Of a DNA stretch of 64,000 nt, positions 27,346 to 37,300 are shown piece by piece. Position numbers and translations under genes: made by a program. Origin of the DNA: an uncultured Brachyspira sp. (GTDB lineage Bacteria; Spirochaetota; Brachyspiria; Brachyspirales; Brachyspiraceae); the NCBI RefSeq assembly GCF_910588665.1, contig NZ_CAJUPR010000001.1, positions 124,001 to 188,000 on the forward strand, in the 5' to 3' direction. A model generated the notes under the pieces. That model saw only the letters and a list, made by a program, of their open reading frames with translations. It was not told the DNA's origin and did no database searches. Position 1 is the first letter of the stretch, and every line of letters starts with the position of its first letter.

Positions 27346-27687
27346 ATGAATAATAAAGATACTGAAAAAATATATAAAGAAAAAAAAACATATTCTATAG
27401 GTTCTGTTTTTATTGTTATTGTATTATTTATAATAGTAATAAGTATTTTTACTTTTGCAAGAAATGTTAAAGCTAATGAGATACTTATAGAGATATATAA
27501 TTTAGACAGAGAAATAGAATATTTAGAGAAAGAGTTGAAAGTATTAAGCGCTGAAGAGGCTGAATATTCTTCTCCGAACAGATTTATAGAAACGGCTATA
27601 ATAAATGGATTTATATCGGTAAGCGGTGATAATAATGATATATTGTATTTAAAAATAGAAAATAATGATAAAATTAAAGACGATTAA
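27346..27687 (+). CDS. ftsL: FtsL-like division protein
   Basis: 113 residues: a short cytoplasmic tail, one membrane span near residues 19-38 (VFIVIVLFIIVISIFTFA), then a coiled coil (LDREIEYLEKELKVLSAEEAE) outside. Size, topology and position right after rsmH are those of FtsL, which recruits the septal peptidoglycan synthase with FtsB. Sequence identity among FtsL proteins is low, so the assignment rests on context. No ftsI or murE follows; the cluster ends here, facing hprK. Confidence 0.7.
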   Translation: MNNKDTEKIYKEKKTYSIGSVFIVIVLFIIVISIFTFARNVKANEILIEIYNLDREIEYLEKELKVLSAEEAEYSSPNRFIETAIINGFISVSGDNNDILYLKIENNDKIKDD

Positions 27688-27736
27688 TTAAAAATATACT
27701 TAAATTTTTATAAAAAATATTATTGGCTTCATACAA

Positions 27737-28693
27737 TTATCTTTTTGAACCTCTTTTCTTTTCTATTTGATCTATCAATGCTTTATCTAATTCTTTAGCG
27801 CTGTTATATCCCATTTGCTTTAATCTGAAATTTTTAGCGGCTGTTTCTATAAGAATGCATATATTTCTTCCCGAACGCACAGGTATTTTTTGATAAGGAA
27901 CATCTGTATTTAATATACTGTATGTTTTATCAAACAATCCCATTCTGTCATATTGCTCATCATCTTTCCAATGCTCAAGCTCTATTATTAAATCTAATCT
28001 TTTTTTATCTCTGATAGCACTCATGCCTAAAAGCCTACTTATATCAACAACTCCTATACCTCTTACTTCCATATTATGTCTTATGAATTCATTTGTTCTT
28101 CCTATTATTCTTCCGTTTTTTAACTTTTTAAACTCTACTATATCATCGGATATAAGTCTATGACCTTTTGATATAAGCTCTAATGTGGCTTCGCTTTTTC
28201 CAACGCCGCTTTTTCCTAGTATTAATACTCCGACACCGAAAACTTCAACAAACCCGCCATGTATGGTGAAAGATTCTAAGAATTCTTCTTCTATAAGAAT
28301 TTCTATAGCTCTGATAATATCTGATGTTTTTAATTCGCTTATTATAACGCAGATATTATTTTTTTTGGCAATTTCTAAAAATGATTCAGGAGGATTTATA
28401 TTATAAGTGAATATGCATATGGGTATTTTATAGCTAAGCATTTCCTCTAATACATCTGTTTTTTTTTCTTCATCAAGCGTAATGATATAGTTAGCCTCTC
28501 CCTTTCCTAATATTTGTATTCTCTGATATGCAAAATCTTTAAAGTATTTGAATAATACCATACCAGGTCTGTTTATGTCATAACCTGTTATTTCATTTTC
28601 CATACCTGTGAATCCTGTTAATCGTCTTATTTTTAAAATGTTATTTTGATTTTCATTAAGTTCAAGGAATTTTTCCACAGTAATTTTAGGCAT
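27737..28693 (-). CDS. hprK: HPr kinase/phosphorylase
   Basis: Phosphorylates HPr on serine with ATP, and reverses it, to couple sugar supply to carbon control. 318 residues, normal length. The Walker A LILGKSGVGKSEA (GKSGVGKS at 160-167), DDIVEFKK and the signature VRGIGVVDISRLLG are present. It ends the leftward rpoN operon and its start overlaps the stop of the EIIA gene by one base. HPr itself is not in the window. Confidence 0.95.
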   Translation of the reverse strand: MPKITVEKFLELNENQNNILKIRRLTGFTGMENEITGYDINRPGMVLFKYFKDFAYQRIQILGKGEANYIITLDEEKKTDVLEEMLSYKIPICIFTYNINPPESFLEIAKKNNICVIISELKTSDIIRAIEILIEEEFLESFTIHGGFVEVFGVGVLILGKSGVGKSEATLELISKGHRLISDDIVEFKKLKNGRIIGRTNEFIRHNMEVRGIGVVDISRLLGMSAIRDKKRLDLIIELEHWKDDEQYDRMGLFDKTYSILNTDVPYQKIPVRSGRNICILIETAAKNFRLKQMGYNSAKELDKALIDQIEKKRGSKR

Positions 28694-29157
28694 TATATTT
28701 TCATTTCCTCTTTAGCAATAAGCTCCATAATTTCCTCAGGTTTTTCAACATTAATTATTTTTTCTAAAAAATGAGGATTATCTCTAAGTATTTTAGCAAT
28801 AGCAGTAAGAACTTTTAAATTTTCGCTTGCGGAAGATTTAGGAGCAAGAAGCATAAAAACGGCAAACACCTTTTTCTTATCAACAGATTTATAGTTAATA
28901 CCATTTTTTATTGTAGCCACGCTGAGAATAATATTTTTCACAGCATCTGTTTTAGCATGCGGTATTGCTATTCCGTTTCCTACTCCCGTACTCATTAATT
29001 GTTCTCTGGCTATAATAGCATGTTCTGCATCATTTTTATTTATAAGCAATTTACATTCATCTAATCGCTCAACCATTTTAGAGAGAAAACGTTCTTTATC
29101 TGTTTCATGTACATCTATCATTATAGAATCTTTATTTATATAATCTATTAAACTCAT
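28693..29157 (-). CDS. ptsN: PTS EIIA domain protein, nitrogen type
   Basis: About 154 residues of one PTS_EIIA_2 domain. The phosphorylatable His is in GNGIAIPHAKTDAV (about His67). Context (rpoN, hpf and hprK around it) marks it as PtsN/EIIA-Ntr, a regulator rather than a sugar carrier. I start at MSLIDYIN because GGAGG lies five bases before that ATG; the longer frame begins at 29169 and overlaps the site. Confidence 0.9.
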   Translation of the reverse strand: MSLIDYINKDSIMIDVHETDKERFLSKMVERLDECKLLINKNDAEHAIIAREQLMSTGVGNGIAIPHAKTDAVKNIILSVATIKNGINYKSVDKKKVFAVFMLLAPKSSASENLKVLTAIAKILRDNPHFLEKIINVEKPEEIMELIAKEEMKI

Positions 29158-29189
29158 TATTGCCTCCAAAACGGTTTTATTACAATAAA

Positions 29190-29969
29190 TTAAATATCAA
29201 ACATTCTTATTAAAACAAAAGAATTATCGGATTCTTTATACAGAGCTTCCGCTTGTTCGGTTATGCTGCTTATATATACGATGAATTTTTTATCCGAGTT
29301 TTCTGTGAGATAGTTTACAGCTTCGCTCACATTATATTCTTTTATTAAATAGTCTTCGCTTTTACCTGCATCTATATTGTTATCGGCAGTTATGCTCACT
29401 TCATCTATATTCCAATGCCCTTCATTACTGTTGTATATTTCAAATGTTTTATTGTCATTTCCTCTGAATAAGAATACTGGAAATTTACCTATTTTTATGC
29501 TGTATAAATCCTTTCCCTGTTTTATAGGCATATAGGCTAAATACGGCTTTTTATCAGAATTGAAATGCATTAATGCATCCAACTCATCTAAAGGTTTTTC
29601 ATATATTCCAACGGAGTTAATATAATAGGAGCTGTCATTATTTTCTCCTATCTGCACGCTTTTATCAACAACGGCTCTTTGACTTCTGTCAATATTTTTT
29701 TCTTTTGACTTTCTTATTTCCCTCTCTATTTTTTGAAACATAGAATCTATTGCCGCATATAAATCTTTTTCTTTTTCTTTATCATGAAACACTTTTTTTC
29801 CGAAGGCAATAGTTCCCTGAACCGTATATTCTCCATGCATATATTCGCAGATAATATTTGCATCTATTATTCTGTCTGCATGTATTTTTATATTTTGCAT
29901 CTTATTTGCTATATGATCTCTGACATTTTTAGTAATTCTTACATTCTTTCCGATTATATTTTGATGCAT
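29190..29969 (-). CDS. hpf: Ribosome hibernation factor HPF, extended form
   Basis: 259 residues. Residues 1-105 are the S30AE/HPF domain (GKNVRITKNVRDHIANKM ... FHDKEKEKDLYAAIDSMFQK) that sits in the ribosome decoding site and silences it. The long-form dimerisation domain is normally about 55 residues (total near 180-190), so this protein is longer. Two stretches look like it: KPLDELDALMHF ... FPVFLFRGNDN and YNVSEAVNYLTENSDKKFIV ... NSFVLIRMFD. Located between rpoN and ptsN as in many bacteria. Confidence 0.85.
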   Translation of the reverse strand: MHQNIIGKNVRITKNVRDHIANKMQNIKIHADRIIDANIICEYMHGEYTVQGTIAFGKKVFHDKEKEKDLYAAIDSMFQKIEREIRKSKEKNIDRSQRAVVDKSVQIGENNDSSYYINSVGIYEKPLDELDALMHFNSDKKPYLAYMPIKQGKDLYSIKIGKFPVFLFRGNDNKTFEIYNSNEGHWNIDEVSITADNNIDAGKSEDYLIKEYNVSEAVNYLTENSDKKFIVYISSITEQAEALYKESDNSFVLIRMFDI

Positions 29970-29988
29970 AAAATCTCCTTAAATAGTT

Positions 29989-31278
29989 TTATCTGTTTCT
30001 TGATGAAAAAATATTCATACTTTTTCTATATTTAGCCACAGTTCTTCTTGATATATCAATACCTTCGCTTTTTAGTATAAGTCTTATTTTTTCATCGCTT
30101 AATTTTGCCTGAGAGTTTTCTATAATTCTTTTTATAATTTCTTTAACGCTTCTAGAACCGAGCCCGCCGTTAATAGCTCTAGAAAAAAAGTATTTTATAG
30201 AAAAAGTACCCCAAACAGTGTTAAGATATTTGCCGTTAGATATTCTGCTTATCGTAGATTCGCTTAAATTAACCTCCGAAGACATATCTTTCAATGTTAA
30301 TGGCTTCATAAACTCTTTTCCGTACTCAAAGAAATCAAGCTGAAATTTAATAAGAGCTTTTCCTATCTTAAGCAGAGTTTTTTTTCTTTCATTTGATGCA
30401 TTTATGAGGCTTTCAGCTTCTTTCTTTTTTTCTTTTAAAAAGTTTATATTATCTTTATCTATGTCTAATAGTTTAATATATTTTCTGCTAATTTTCAAGG
30501 GGGCTATATAGGTTTCATCTGTTTTTACAATCCATACACCGTTTTCTTTAAGTATAAATAATTCTGGCACTATATATTTTACTGAAGATGCATTATATTC
30601 TCTTGCAGGGTACGGCTCCAAAGTTTGTATTAGTTTTAAAGCTTTTATTACCATACCTTCTTCTATATTTAAACACGAAGCTATAATATTGTATTTTTTC
30701 TTTGACAATTCATCTAAATAGTTTTCTGCTATATTAATTGCCGTATCGTACAGATTTCTGTCAATTTCCCTGCTTTCTTCTTTTTTTATTTTTAATTGTA
30801 TGGAGAGGCATTCATTAATATTTTTTGCACCTACGCCGTAAGGATCAAATGTTTTTATTATATATACTATATTTTCTATTTTTGTTATATCGGTATTAAG
30901 TATATCTGAAAGCTCTGAATATTCAATTGTAAGATATCCGTCTTCATTTATAAAACTGCATATCTGCTCTGCTAATTCTATTTCTTTTTTATCACTGAAT
31001 GCAATATCTATTTGGCTTTTTAAATGAGAGAATAAACTTTCCTTGCCGTTTTCTATTGTATTTTCTATTACGGAATTAATATCTCCTGAGTACTTTGAAT
31101 AATTATTATCTTTAAAATCATACTCCAAAAAAGGATTTTCTTCCATTGTCTTTTCTATTTTTTCTTTAAGTTCTGAAGCAGAAGAGGATATTACATCAAG
31201 CCAAACTTTAGTCTGATAATTAAGCCTCAGATCATTTTTAACAGATGTTCTTAATGATAAAGATGTATTGTTAATCAT
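29989..31278 (-). CDS. rpoN: RNA polymerase sigma-54 factor
   Basis: 429 residues. Region I is a Leu/Glu-rich start (LRLNYQTKVWLDVISS), the core-binding region follows (EQICSFINEDGYLTIEY, FDPYGVGAKNINECL), then the helix-turn-helix (LKDMSSEVNLSESTISRIS) and the RpoN box SRRTVAKYRKSM near the C-terminus. It directs polymerase to -24/-12 promoters and requires an activator ATPase. The Gln content of region I is lower than in proteobacteria. I start at MINNTSLS (31278); an ATG at 31287 lies further inside the upstream gene. Confidence 0.94.
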   Translation of the reverse strand: MINNTSLSLRTSVKNDLRLNYQTKVWLDVISSSASELKEKIEKTMEENPFLEYDFKDNNYSKYSGDINSVIENTIENGKESLFSHLKSQIDIAFSDKKEIELAEQICSFINEDGYLTIEYSELSDILNTDITKIENIVYIIKTFDPYGVGAKNINECLSIQLKIKKEESREIDRNLYDTAINIAENYLDELSKKKYNIIASCLNIEEGMVIKALKLIQTLEPYPAREYNASSVKYIVPELFILKENGVWIVKTDETYIAPLKISRKYIKLLDIDKDNINFLKEKKKEAESLINASNERKKTLLKIGKALIKFQLDFFEYGKEFMKPLTLKDMSSEVNLSESTISRISNGKYLNTVWGTFSIKYFFSRAINGGLGSRSVKEIIKRIIENSQAKLSDEKIRLILKSEGIDISRRTVAKYRKSMNIFSSRNR

Positions 31279-34200
31279 AAAAACCAAGTGATAAATAATA
31301 AAATATTGTGCTTATAAATCTTTTTTCTATATAAAAAGGAGAAATTATTTTTCCGAATTTATTATGATTTTCTAATCGGTAGAATTTTATATTATCTATT
31401 ATAATATCTTCATCATAAATACTGCAGTTAATTTCGCATATTATTTTTAATAAATTATCAGGCATATAATATGATACTTGTTCATTATAATATTCTGTTT
31501 TTATATTTAACTCATCTGATAATTTCTGCATATATTCCAATGATAATTTTTGACCTCTTAAGGAAATTACCGAGTTGTCCTCAGCATCATGTTCTTTTAA
31601 TTCATATCTTTTTATTTTCATTTGTTCTATAGGCTGCTGTATTTCGTATAATTCTAATTGATAATGCCAAGTTTTATAATAGTCTTCATCTGAATCAATA
31701 GGGTGATATAATGTTATATAATATTTATTTTGCTTAGGAAGTTCATATAAGTCTTCATCTATGGAAATCAATGATCCGTCTTCCAAGTATCTGAAACAAT
31801 CTATTAAATTACCGTCTTCATCATAAACTCCCCATACAAATGCAAGCGTAAAATACTGCATAATAGGGTTTTCTACAAATACTTCAAAAAATGTTTCATA
31901 ATCCCATTTTCTTCCATTGAACATAACTTTTTTTAACTGTTCTTTTTGATATGATATAATAGCTTCCAATGATTTTTTTGTATTAATTAAATCTCTTTTT
32001 ATCTCTTCTGCTTCCTCATCTCCTTCAGATGCTTCGGGCAATTCTTTTATTATTTTATGATTTGCATTGTCCAATATTTCTAAATATAAATCGCTTAAAA
32101 GCTGAAGTGTAAAACTTTGTTTTCCGTAATTTATTATTTTATTTCTCTCCATACTGAAGCCTAAATTGGGTATAACTTTATCAAATAAATTATCAATAGG
32201 TATGTTCAGACATTCTGATGCCTTTTTAAAAGACTCTATAGCGGCATTTTTTAATGTTTTATTTTTAGACATATATATAATATTATTTATTATCATCAAT
32301 GCAAATTTTTTACCGTTCATTGCTATTGCAGTTATTATATACGCCGCCAAAGATGATTTGAAATTATCATGCCAATACTCTATTTTGTCATATAAATTAG
32401 CTATCTGATTATAATCCGCATAAATACAGTATGGTATAATAATATTTTTTTTATTTTCATCGCAATCATCATCCGACCAGTATTTGTATATTTTTTCAAA
32501 TGTATTTCTAACAGAATCTATGTCAAATAGATCTATCATTTTATCTATATCTTTTATCCTGAGCGGCTCTTCAAGAAGCATATACTCCGATAATATATAT
32601 TTCATAACTTTTACTGGAACTTTTATATTTTTATCATTTCTAAGCAGTACGGAGGATATTAAATTTTCATCTATAAAATATATTAAATTTTCATAATCTT
32701 CATCATAATAATCATCTATATACATATTTATATCTTCAAGAGTTTTGAATTTAAATCCTTTTCTATTATAATTCCATTTCTTTATTATATTTTTTAATTC
32801 AAATTGAATATCTTTTCTATATGCATGTATGCTGCTTTCAATATAGCCTCTTGAATTATATTCATCTTTTTCTATTAATTCTAATGCGCATTTTGTAATT
32901 TCTTTATTTTTTAAATGCAATGTATAGCATAATATTGAATAGTTTGTAAATGCCGCTTTATCTTTTCTGTATAAAAGCTCTAAAAAATCTATTAAAGCAT
33001 AACTTTTATATGAAGCTGCTTTTAAAAATATTTTATCATTAAACATATCCGTAATATAATCAGGATTTTTATTAACCAATTTTAATATATATTTGGGATT
33101 GAATATATAAATAGGGTAGGTGTATAAATAAGTTATGATTAAGTCTTTTAAATCTAAATCATACCCTTGCAAATATTCTAGTATATCCTTTAATTTTATG
33201 TTATAGAACTCTTTTTTGTCTTTAATCATTAAAGGTATAGCTAAATTATACGGCAATGCCTTTAATAAAACTCTTACTATTGTTCTAGCCTTTTCATTGT
33301 AATCATACATAAGAATTATAATTTTTGCACTGAATACAGCTTCATCAGTTATATTTACGGAAATATTATATTTGTCTATTTTTTTATTTTCTAATAATTC
33401 AAATATATTATCAGATTTTATATCATATATTTTTTCAAGTTCTTTTTTAAGATTTTCTATAAAGTAATCTATGCTGTTATTCAGTACAGATATATCGGCA
33501 TTATCATCTTTCATATTTAAAAGAATGCAGTTTAATATTGTTTTTATTTCTATGATATAAGGTATTTCAACTTCTTTTAGTATGCCTGAAAGCTTATAAA
33601 AAGAATCCTTATCATTATTGTATAGATTTTTTATACCTTCAAATATTTTATTAGAGCTCATAATAAGATTAGTATCTAAATATTTTATAAGAAAAATAAA
33701 ATATTTAGGTATATTAAAGTCCGATAAATCGTATATAAACTCCTCAAAGCTTTTGTTCTCAAATTTTTTACTGAAATTTTTTCTTGTTAAAAAGAACAAT
33801 CTTATTAAGTATGCAAAATTAATAATTAATTTTTTATTTTCATTTAAAATATTATCTTCAAGAAGTTTTGAAAACATTTCCATTATATTGCCGTTAGTAT
33901 TTATAATGATAAGAAGAGAAAGAATACTGTCTATATAATTAACTTTTTTTGAATATTCAAGCAGTACATTTATTTTACTGTAATCTCCTTCATATATTTT
34001 TACAGTTAATGCCATCATAGCAATTAATATATTATCATTGTATTCTTCAATTACTTCATCTATATTTGACAGGCATATACTTTCAATATAATCTTCAGTC
34101 TCTTTAGGAAAATATTTTATGGCATAATAATAATATATAAGTATATGTATCTTGGCATTCATTATTTCATTTGAAACAGGATTAACATTATACGAATGTC

Positions 34201-34555
34201 TTTTATACTCTCTGTTCCAATTGCTGATTTTTTCAGATGAAATGCATTTTAATAATGCTTCTTTTATATTTAATCCTGATATTATATTTATTATAAGTAT
34301 TTCAAAAATATATATATTTTCTATATTATGCATAGATATAACTTTGAATAACTTTATTATTCTGTCATTTTCTTTATCATTTGAATATAAGTCTAATAGA
34401 TTTGAATATATAATATGATTATTTGATATTTTATAATTTATTTCATTCGGATTAAAATTTATATCATTATTTTCACTATAGATGTATTTTTTTATATCTT
34501 CCTTATAGGGATGATTTTTAAAAATTTTGTCTATATAACTATATTCAGCATTCAT
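31271..34555 (-). CDS. DUF4132-domain protein, large, unknown function
   Basis: 1094 residues, no signal peptide, mostly helical and repeat-like through residue 870, suggesting a solenoid. At about 880-990 is a recognisable DUF4132 domain: NGRKWDYETFFEV, then PIMQYFTLAFVWGVYDEDG, FRYLEDGSL, and YYKTWHYQLELYEIQQPIEQ. The family includes E. coli YehI and MolR, of unclear function. It is the first gene of the operon; its last bases overlap the rpoN start, so the two are translationally coupled. Confidence 0.75.
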   Translation of the reverse strand: MNAEYSYIDKIFKNHPYKEDIKKYIYSENNDINFNPNEINYKISNNHIIYSNLLDLYSNDKENDRIIKLFKVISMHNIENIYIFEILIINIISGLNIKEALLKCISSEKISNWNREYKRHSYNVNPVSNEIMNAKIHILIYYYYAIKYFPKETEDYIESICLSNIDEVIEEYNDNILIAMMALTVKIYEGDYSKINVLLEYSKKVNYIDSILSLLIIINTNGNIMEMFSKLLEDNILNENKKLIINFAYLIRLFFLTRKNFSKKFENKSFEEFIYDLSDFNIPKYFIFLIKYLDTNLIMSSNKIFEGIKNLYNNDKDSFYKLSGILKEVEIPYIIEIKTILNCILLNMKDDNADISVLNNSIDYFIENLKKELEKIYDIKSDNIFELLENKKIDKYNISVNITDEAVFSAKIIILMYDYNEKARTIVRVLLKALPYNLAIPLMIKDKKEFYNIKLKDILEYLQGYDLDLKDLIITYLYTYPIYIFNPKYILKLVNKNPDYITDMFNDKIFLKAASYKSYALIDFLELLYRKDKAAFTNYSILCYTLHLKNKEITKCALELIEKDEYNSRGYIESSIHAYRKDIQFELKNIIKKWNYNRKGFKFKTLEDINMYIDDYYDEDYENLIYFIDENLISSVLLRNDKNIKVPVKVMKYILSEYMLLEEPLRIKDIDKMIDLFDIDSVRNTFEKIYKYWSDDDCDENKKNIIIPYCIYADYNQIANLYDKIEYWHDNFKSSLAAYIITAIAMNGKKFALMIINNIIYMSKNKTLKNAAIESFKKASECLNIPIDNLFDKVIPNLGFSMERNKIINYGKQSFTLQLLSDLYLEILDNANHKIIKELPEASEGDEEAEEIKRDLINTKKSLEAIISYQKEQLKKVMFNGRKWDYETFFEVFVENPIMQYFTLAFVWGVYDEDGNLIDCFRYLEDGSLISIDEDLYELPKQNKYYITLYHPIDSDEDYYKTWHYQLELYEIQQPIEQMKIKRYELKEHDAEDNSVISLRGQKLSLEYMQKLSDELNIKTEYYNEQVSYYMPDNLLKIICEINCSIYDEDIIIDNIKFYRLENHNKFGKIISPFYIEKRFISTIFYYLSLGFYD

Positions 34556-34631
34556 CAGACACCAGCCATAAAGTATATATCGGATACTATATCATATTTT
34601 CAAAAAAAATGAATAATAAAAAATAATAAAA

Positions 34632-35468
34632 TTAATCAATTATAAATACAACTTTGCAGTTTTTTATAGCACTTTTGAGGTTCCTGCTGCTCATAATAAT
34701 GCTTGCATCTTCATTTCCTATAATTAAATCGCTTGAGAATCTTCCCTTTGAACCCCAAGCAACTATATTGTACGGTTTTTCCCCTATTATATTTTCTATA
34801 TTTTGATTTGTAAGAAAAGAGTTTGTGGAATATTTAATATAACCGTTTGCAGAAGCCGCTTTTTTATTTATATAAGCTATATTATATATTTCGTTTCCGT
34901 CTTCATCATATATTGTAGGAAATAATGATGGTATAAATCCTATATTTCTGGCATCTATTACCAAACTGTCATAATCCGTTCCCGTGTCAAAATATGTTAC
35001 TATAGGTTCGGGTTTATATATATTTATATTATTTATCAAATCAGACATAAGATCATTTGTTGTTATATCCAATGCCATAATAACTTTTACGCTTGTTCTT
35101 GTAGGATATGATATCCCTACCAATCTTGAATTATTCATATAGCTTACTACTTTTTCTTTTAACGGTATATTATCTTCCATAATGTTATATATAGTGTCTT
35201 CGCTGTTTATAGGTATATTTCCAAGCGTATCATATAATGTTTTAATAGTCTCTTCTTCTGCTTGCTGCTGAAGTATTAATAAAGCCTCAGGATGCAGACG
35301 GGTATCCGTTAAAAAATCTGCCGTAGCATCTGCATATATTGTATAAGTAGTATAATCAACTCTGCCTTCTCCAGTATTTACCAATATATTATTATTAGTT
35401 ATAGAAATATACTGAGGAAAAAGAAGCATATTTATAGTAATAAATAGTATAATAATCTTTATATTCAT
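34632..35468 (-). CDS. Secreted LPP20/FlgP-like protein
   Basis: 278 residues with a signal peptide (MNIKIIILFITINMLLFPQ) and no lipobox. The middle has DYDSLVIDARNIGFIPSLFP followed by TIYDEDGNEIYN, a motif found in LPP20/FlgO-FlgP-like envelope proteins. An N-terminal domain (TTYTIYADATADF) matches the beginning of the same group. Function unknown; relatives include flagellar outer-membrane proteins. It stands alone between the DUF4132 gene and an ankyrin gene on the same strand. Confidence 0.65.
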   Translation of the reverse strand: MNIKIIILFITINMLLFPQYISITNNNILVNTGEGRVDYTTYTIYADATADFLTDTRLHPEALLILQQQAEEETIKTLYDTLGNIPINSEDTIYNIMEDNIPLKEKVVSYMNNSRLVGISYPTRTSVKVIMALDITTNDLMSDLINNINIYKPEPIVTYFDTGTDYDSLVIDARNIGFIPSLFPTIYDEDGNEIYNIAYINKKAASANGYIKYSTNSFLTNQNIENIIGEKPYNIVAWGSKGRFSSDLIIGNEDASIIMSSRNLKSAIKNCKVVFIID

Positions 35469-35534
35469 AGAAACTCCGATATACTGTAAATATTCTCGGT
35501 TTATAAAAAAAATACTTAAAGATATTTTTATTAG

Positions 35535-36362
35535 TTAATTTCTTTTTTCTAATTTTTGTAAGTAATTTGATACATTTATATATCCGTTATATTTCATAAC
35601 TTCATAAGCTTTTAACCCTATTGAATTTACCTCTGTATAGTTTATTTCATTATATATAAGGTATCTGGCTATATCTATTTTTGTGGCATAAAATACTGCG
35701 TTTTGCCCAAAATCATCTTTTTCATTTATATTAACTTTTAAATTTTCTATTAAATATTTTATCATAAGCAGATGTTCATTTTCAACTGCATATATCAGAA
35801 TAGTTTTTCCTAAAATATCTTTTTTATTTATATCTGCATTATTTTTTATAAGAAGTTTTACGGAATATATATCTCCGTATCCGCATGCATAATGAAGAGC
35901 AGTTTTTCCTTTATTATCCGAGTTGTTTATATCGGCATTATTATTTATAAGCAGGTTCATTATATAGGGGTACTGAGCAGATAATATTAAAGCATTTTCC
36001 CCATTATTGTTTGTAATATTAATATCTGCTTTTTTTTCAATTAAATAGTCTGCTAAATCATAATAGCCTATAGAAACGGATTCCATTAATAATGTATTTC
36101 CGTTTTGATTTTTTATATTTATATCTCCGTTATTTTCAAGATATTTATCAATTTTTTCTATGATGCTGATTAATTTATTATCATAGCTTATATAATCAAA
36201 TATGGTAGTTTTTTTAGGTATGTTGGAATTTTTTATTTCTGTATAGTATGTATAATCCGTATTATATCTAATATCAGTAAATGCGCCCGCTTTTAAGCTG
36301 CCGTATATTATTAATATTAATATAAAATACTTTTTCAAATACTTCTCCTGTGATTTTATCAC
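35535..36362 (-). CDS. Secreted ankyrin-repeat protein
   Basis: 275 residues with an N-terminal hydrophobic signal (YFILILIIYGSLKAGAF) and then about five ankyrin repeats (NQNGNTLLMESVSIGYYDLA, NGENALILSAQYP, DNKGKTALHYACGYGD, ILGKTILIYAVENEH, DFGQNAVFYAT). The signal suggests it acts in the periplasm or outside, unlike the cytoplasmic-type ankyrin gene at 17217. Many Brachyspira genomes carry dozens of such genes. A diverged repeat (36371-36430) lies just before its start. Confidence 0.8.
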   Translation of the reverse strand: MIKSQEKYLKKYFILILIIYGSLKAGAFTDIRYNTDYTYYTEIKNSNIPKKTTIFDYISYDNKLISIIEKIDKYLENNGDINIKNQNGNTLLMESVSIGYYDLADYLIEKKADINITNNNGENALILSAQYPYIMNLLINNNADINNSDNKGKTALHYACGYGDIYSVKLLIKNNADINKKDILGKTILIYAVENEHLLMIKYLIENLKVNINEKDDFGQNAVFYATKIDIARYLIYNEINYTEVNSIGLKAYEVMKYNGYINVSNYLQKLEKRN

Positions 36363-36370
36363 TGCTGCTA

Positions 36371-36430
36371 TACTCTGTCTTCTTTGTCAGCTATAATCAA
36401 TTTCAGCTTCCTCATTTCGCTTTTATTATC
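36371..36430. repeat. Copy 2 of a diverged intergenic repeat
   Basis: The stretch near 36381 (TTTGTCAGCTATAATCAATT and onward) is about 80% identical over 46 bases to 7225-7270, in the same orientation. On the minus strand it can encode SEMRKLKLIIADKEDRV before a stop. It is flanked by two leftward genes, the UDG and the ankyrin gene. Confidence 0.55.
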
Positions 36431-36453
36431 AGTTATAAATTCGCTTATAATAC

Positions 36454-37053
36454 TTAAGAATTATTATTTATGCTTTCTAATTCTCTCAGCATAAACTCCA
36501 AATCTGATATAACTTTTGCTTCTTCTTTTAGATTTCTAAGCACATAAGCGGGATGATAAGTTGCTATTACAGGCACATCTTTACCATTATTATTATAATA
36601 ATGAACTTTATTTCTGGCTTTCCCGAATGGTGTTTTTAAATCAAAATTTATTAAATTTCCAAATCCATGCCTTCCTAAAGCGCATATTATTTTCGGATTA
36701 AGTATTTGGAGTTGTCTTACAAAGAAATCTCTGCAGTTTGATTTTTCTTCGGGTGCGGGATCTCTGTTTTCAGGAGGTCTGCATTTTAAAGCATTCATGA
36801 TATAATATTTTTTTTTATTTATATCAAGTTTTTCTATCCATTTATCAAGTAGTTTTCCGCCTCTTCCTACAAATGGAAGTCCTTGTTTATCTTCATCGAC
36901 TCCCGGAGCTTCTCCTACAAATACTATATCGGGCTCTTCATTTCCGCGTCCGAATACAGTATTTAATCTGCTGCTGCATAGTGCTTCGCATTTCATGCAT
37001 TTTGCAACTTCATTATATATTTTTTTTAATTCATCATTTTTTATTTCCGTCAT
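36454..37053 (-). CDS. Family 4 (Fe-S) uracil-DNA glycosylase
   Basis: About 199 residues from the chosen start MTEIKNDEL. Removes uracil from DNA. Signatures: CMKCEALCSSR with two cysteines of the Fe-S ligand set, FVGEAPGVDEDKQGLPFVG (water-activating region of UDG4/5), NALKCRPPENR and the DNA-intercalating HPAYVLRN. Longer frames exist to an ATG at 37183-37185, adding 44 Lys/Asn-rich residues not found in the family, so I chose the inner start despite a weak binding site (GGTAAG). Confidence 0.88.
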   Translation of the reverse strand: MTEIKNDELKKIYNEVAKCMKCEALCSSRLNTVFGRGNEEPDIVFVGEAPGVDEDKQGLPFVGRGGKLLDKWIEKLDINKKKYYIMNALKCRPPENRDPAPEEKSNCRDFFVRQLQILNPKIICALGRHGFGNLINFDLKTPFGKARNKVHYYNNNGKDVPVIATYHPAYVLRNLKEEAKVISDLEFMLRELESINNNS

Positions 37054-37300
37054 AATCTTACCATCTTTCTTAATATTATTTTTTTTAGGATTTCTTAATA
37101 TTATTTTTTTATTATGCAGATTGCATACAATATTAGAAAACTTTATTTTATTTTGCTGTAAAAAATAATTTTCTATTTTTTTCATATTTAATAAATCCCA
37201 AATATTGTTTTTTATATTATATAATAAAATAATATTTTTTAAAATATTTTGAGCATTAATTTTTTATAATATGCATTTTCTTAATTTTTTTTAAATATTA

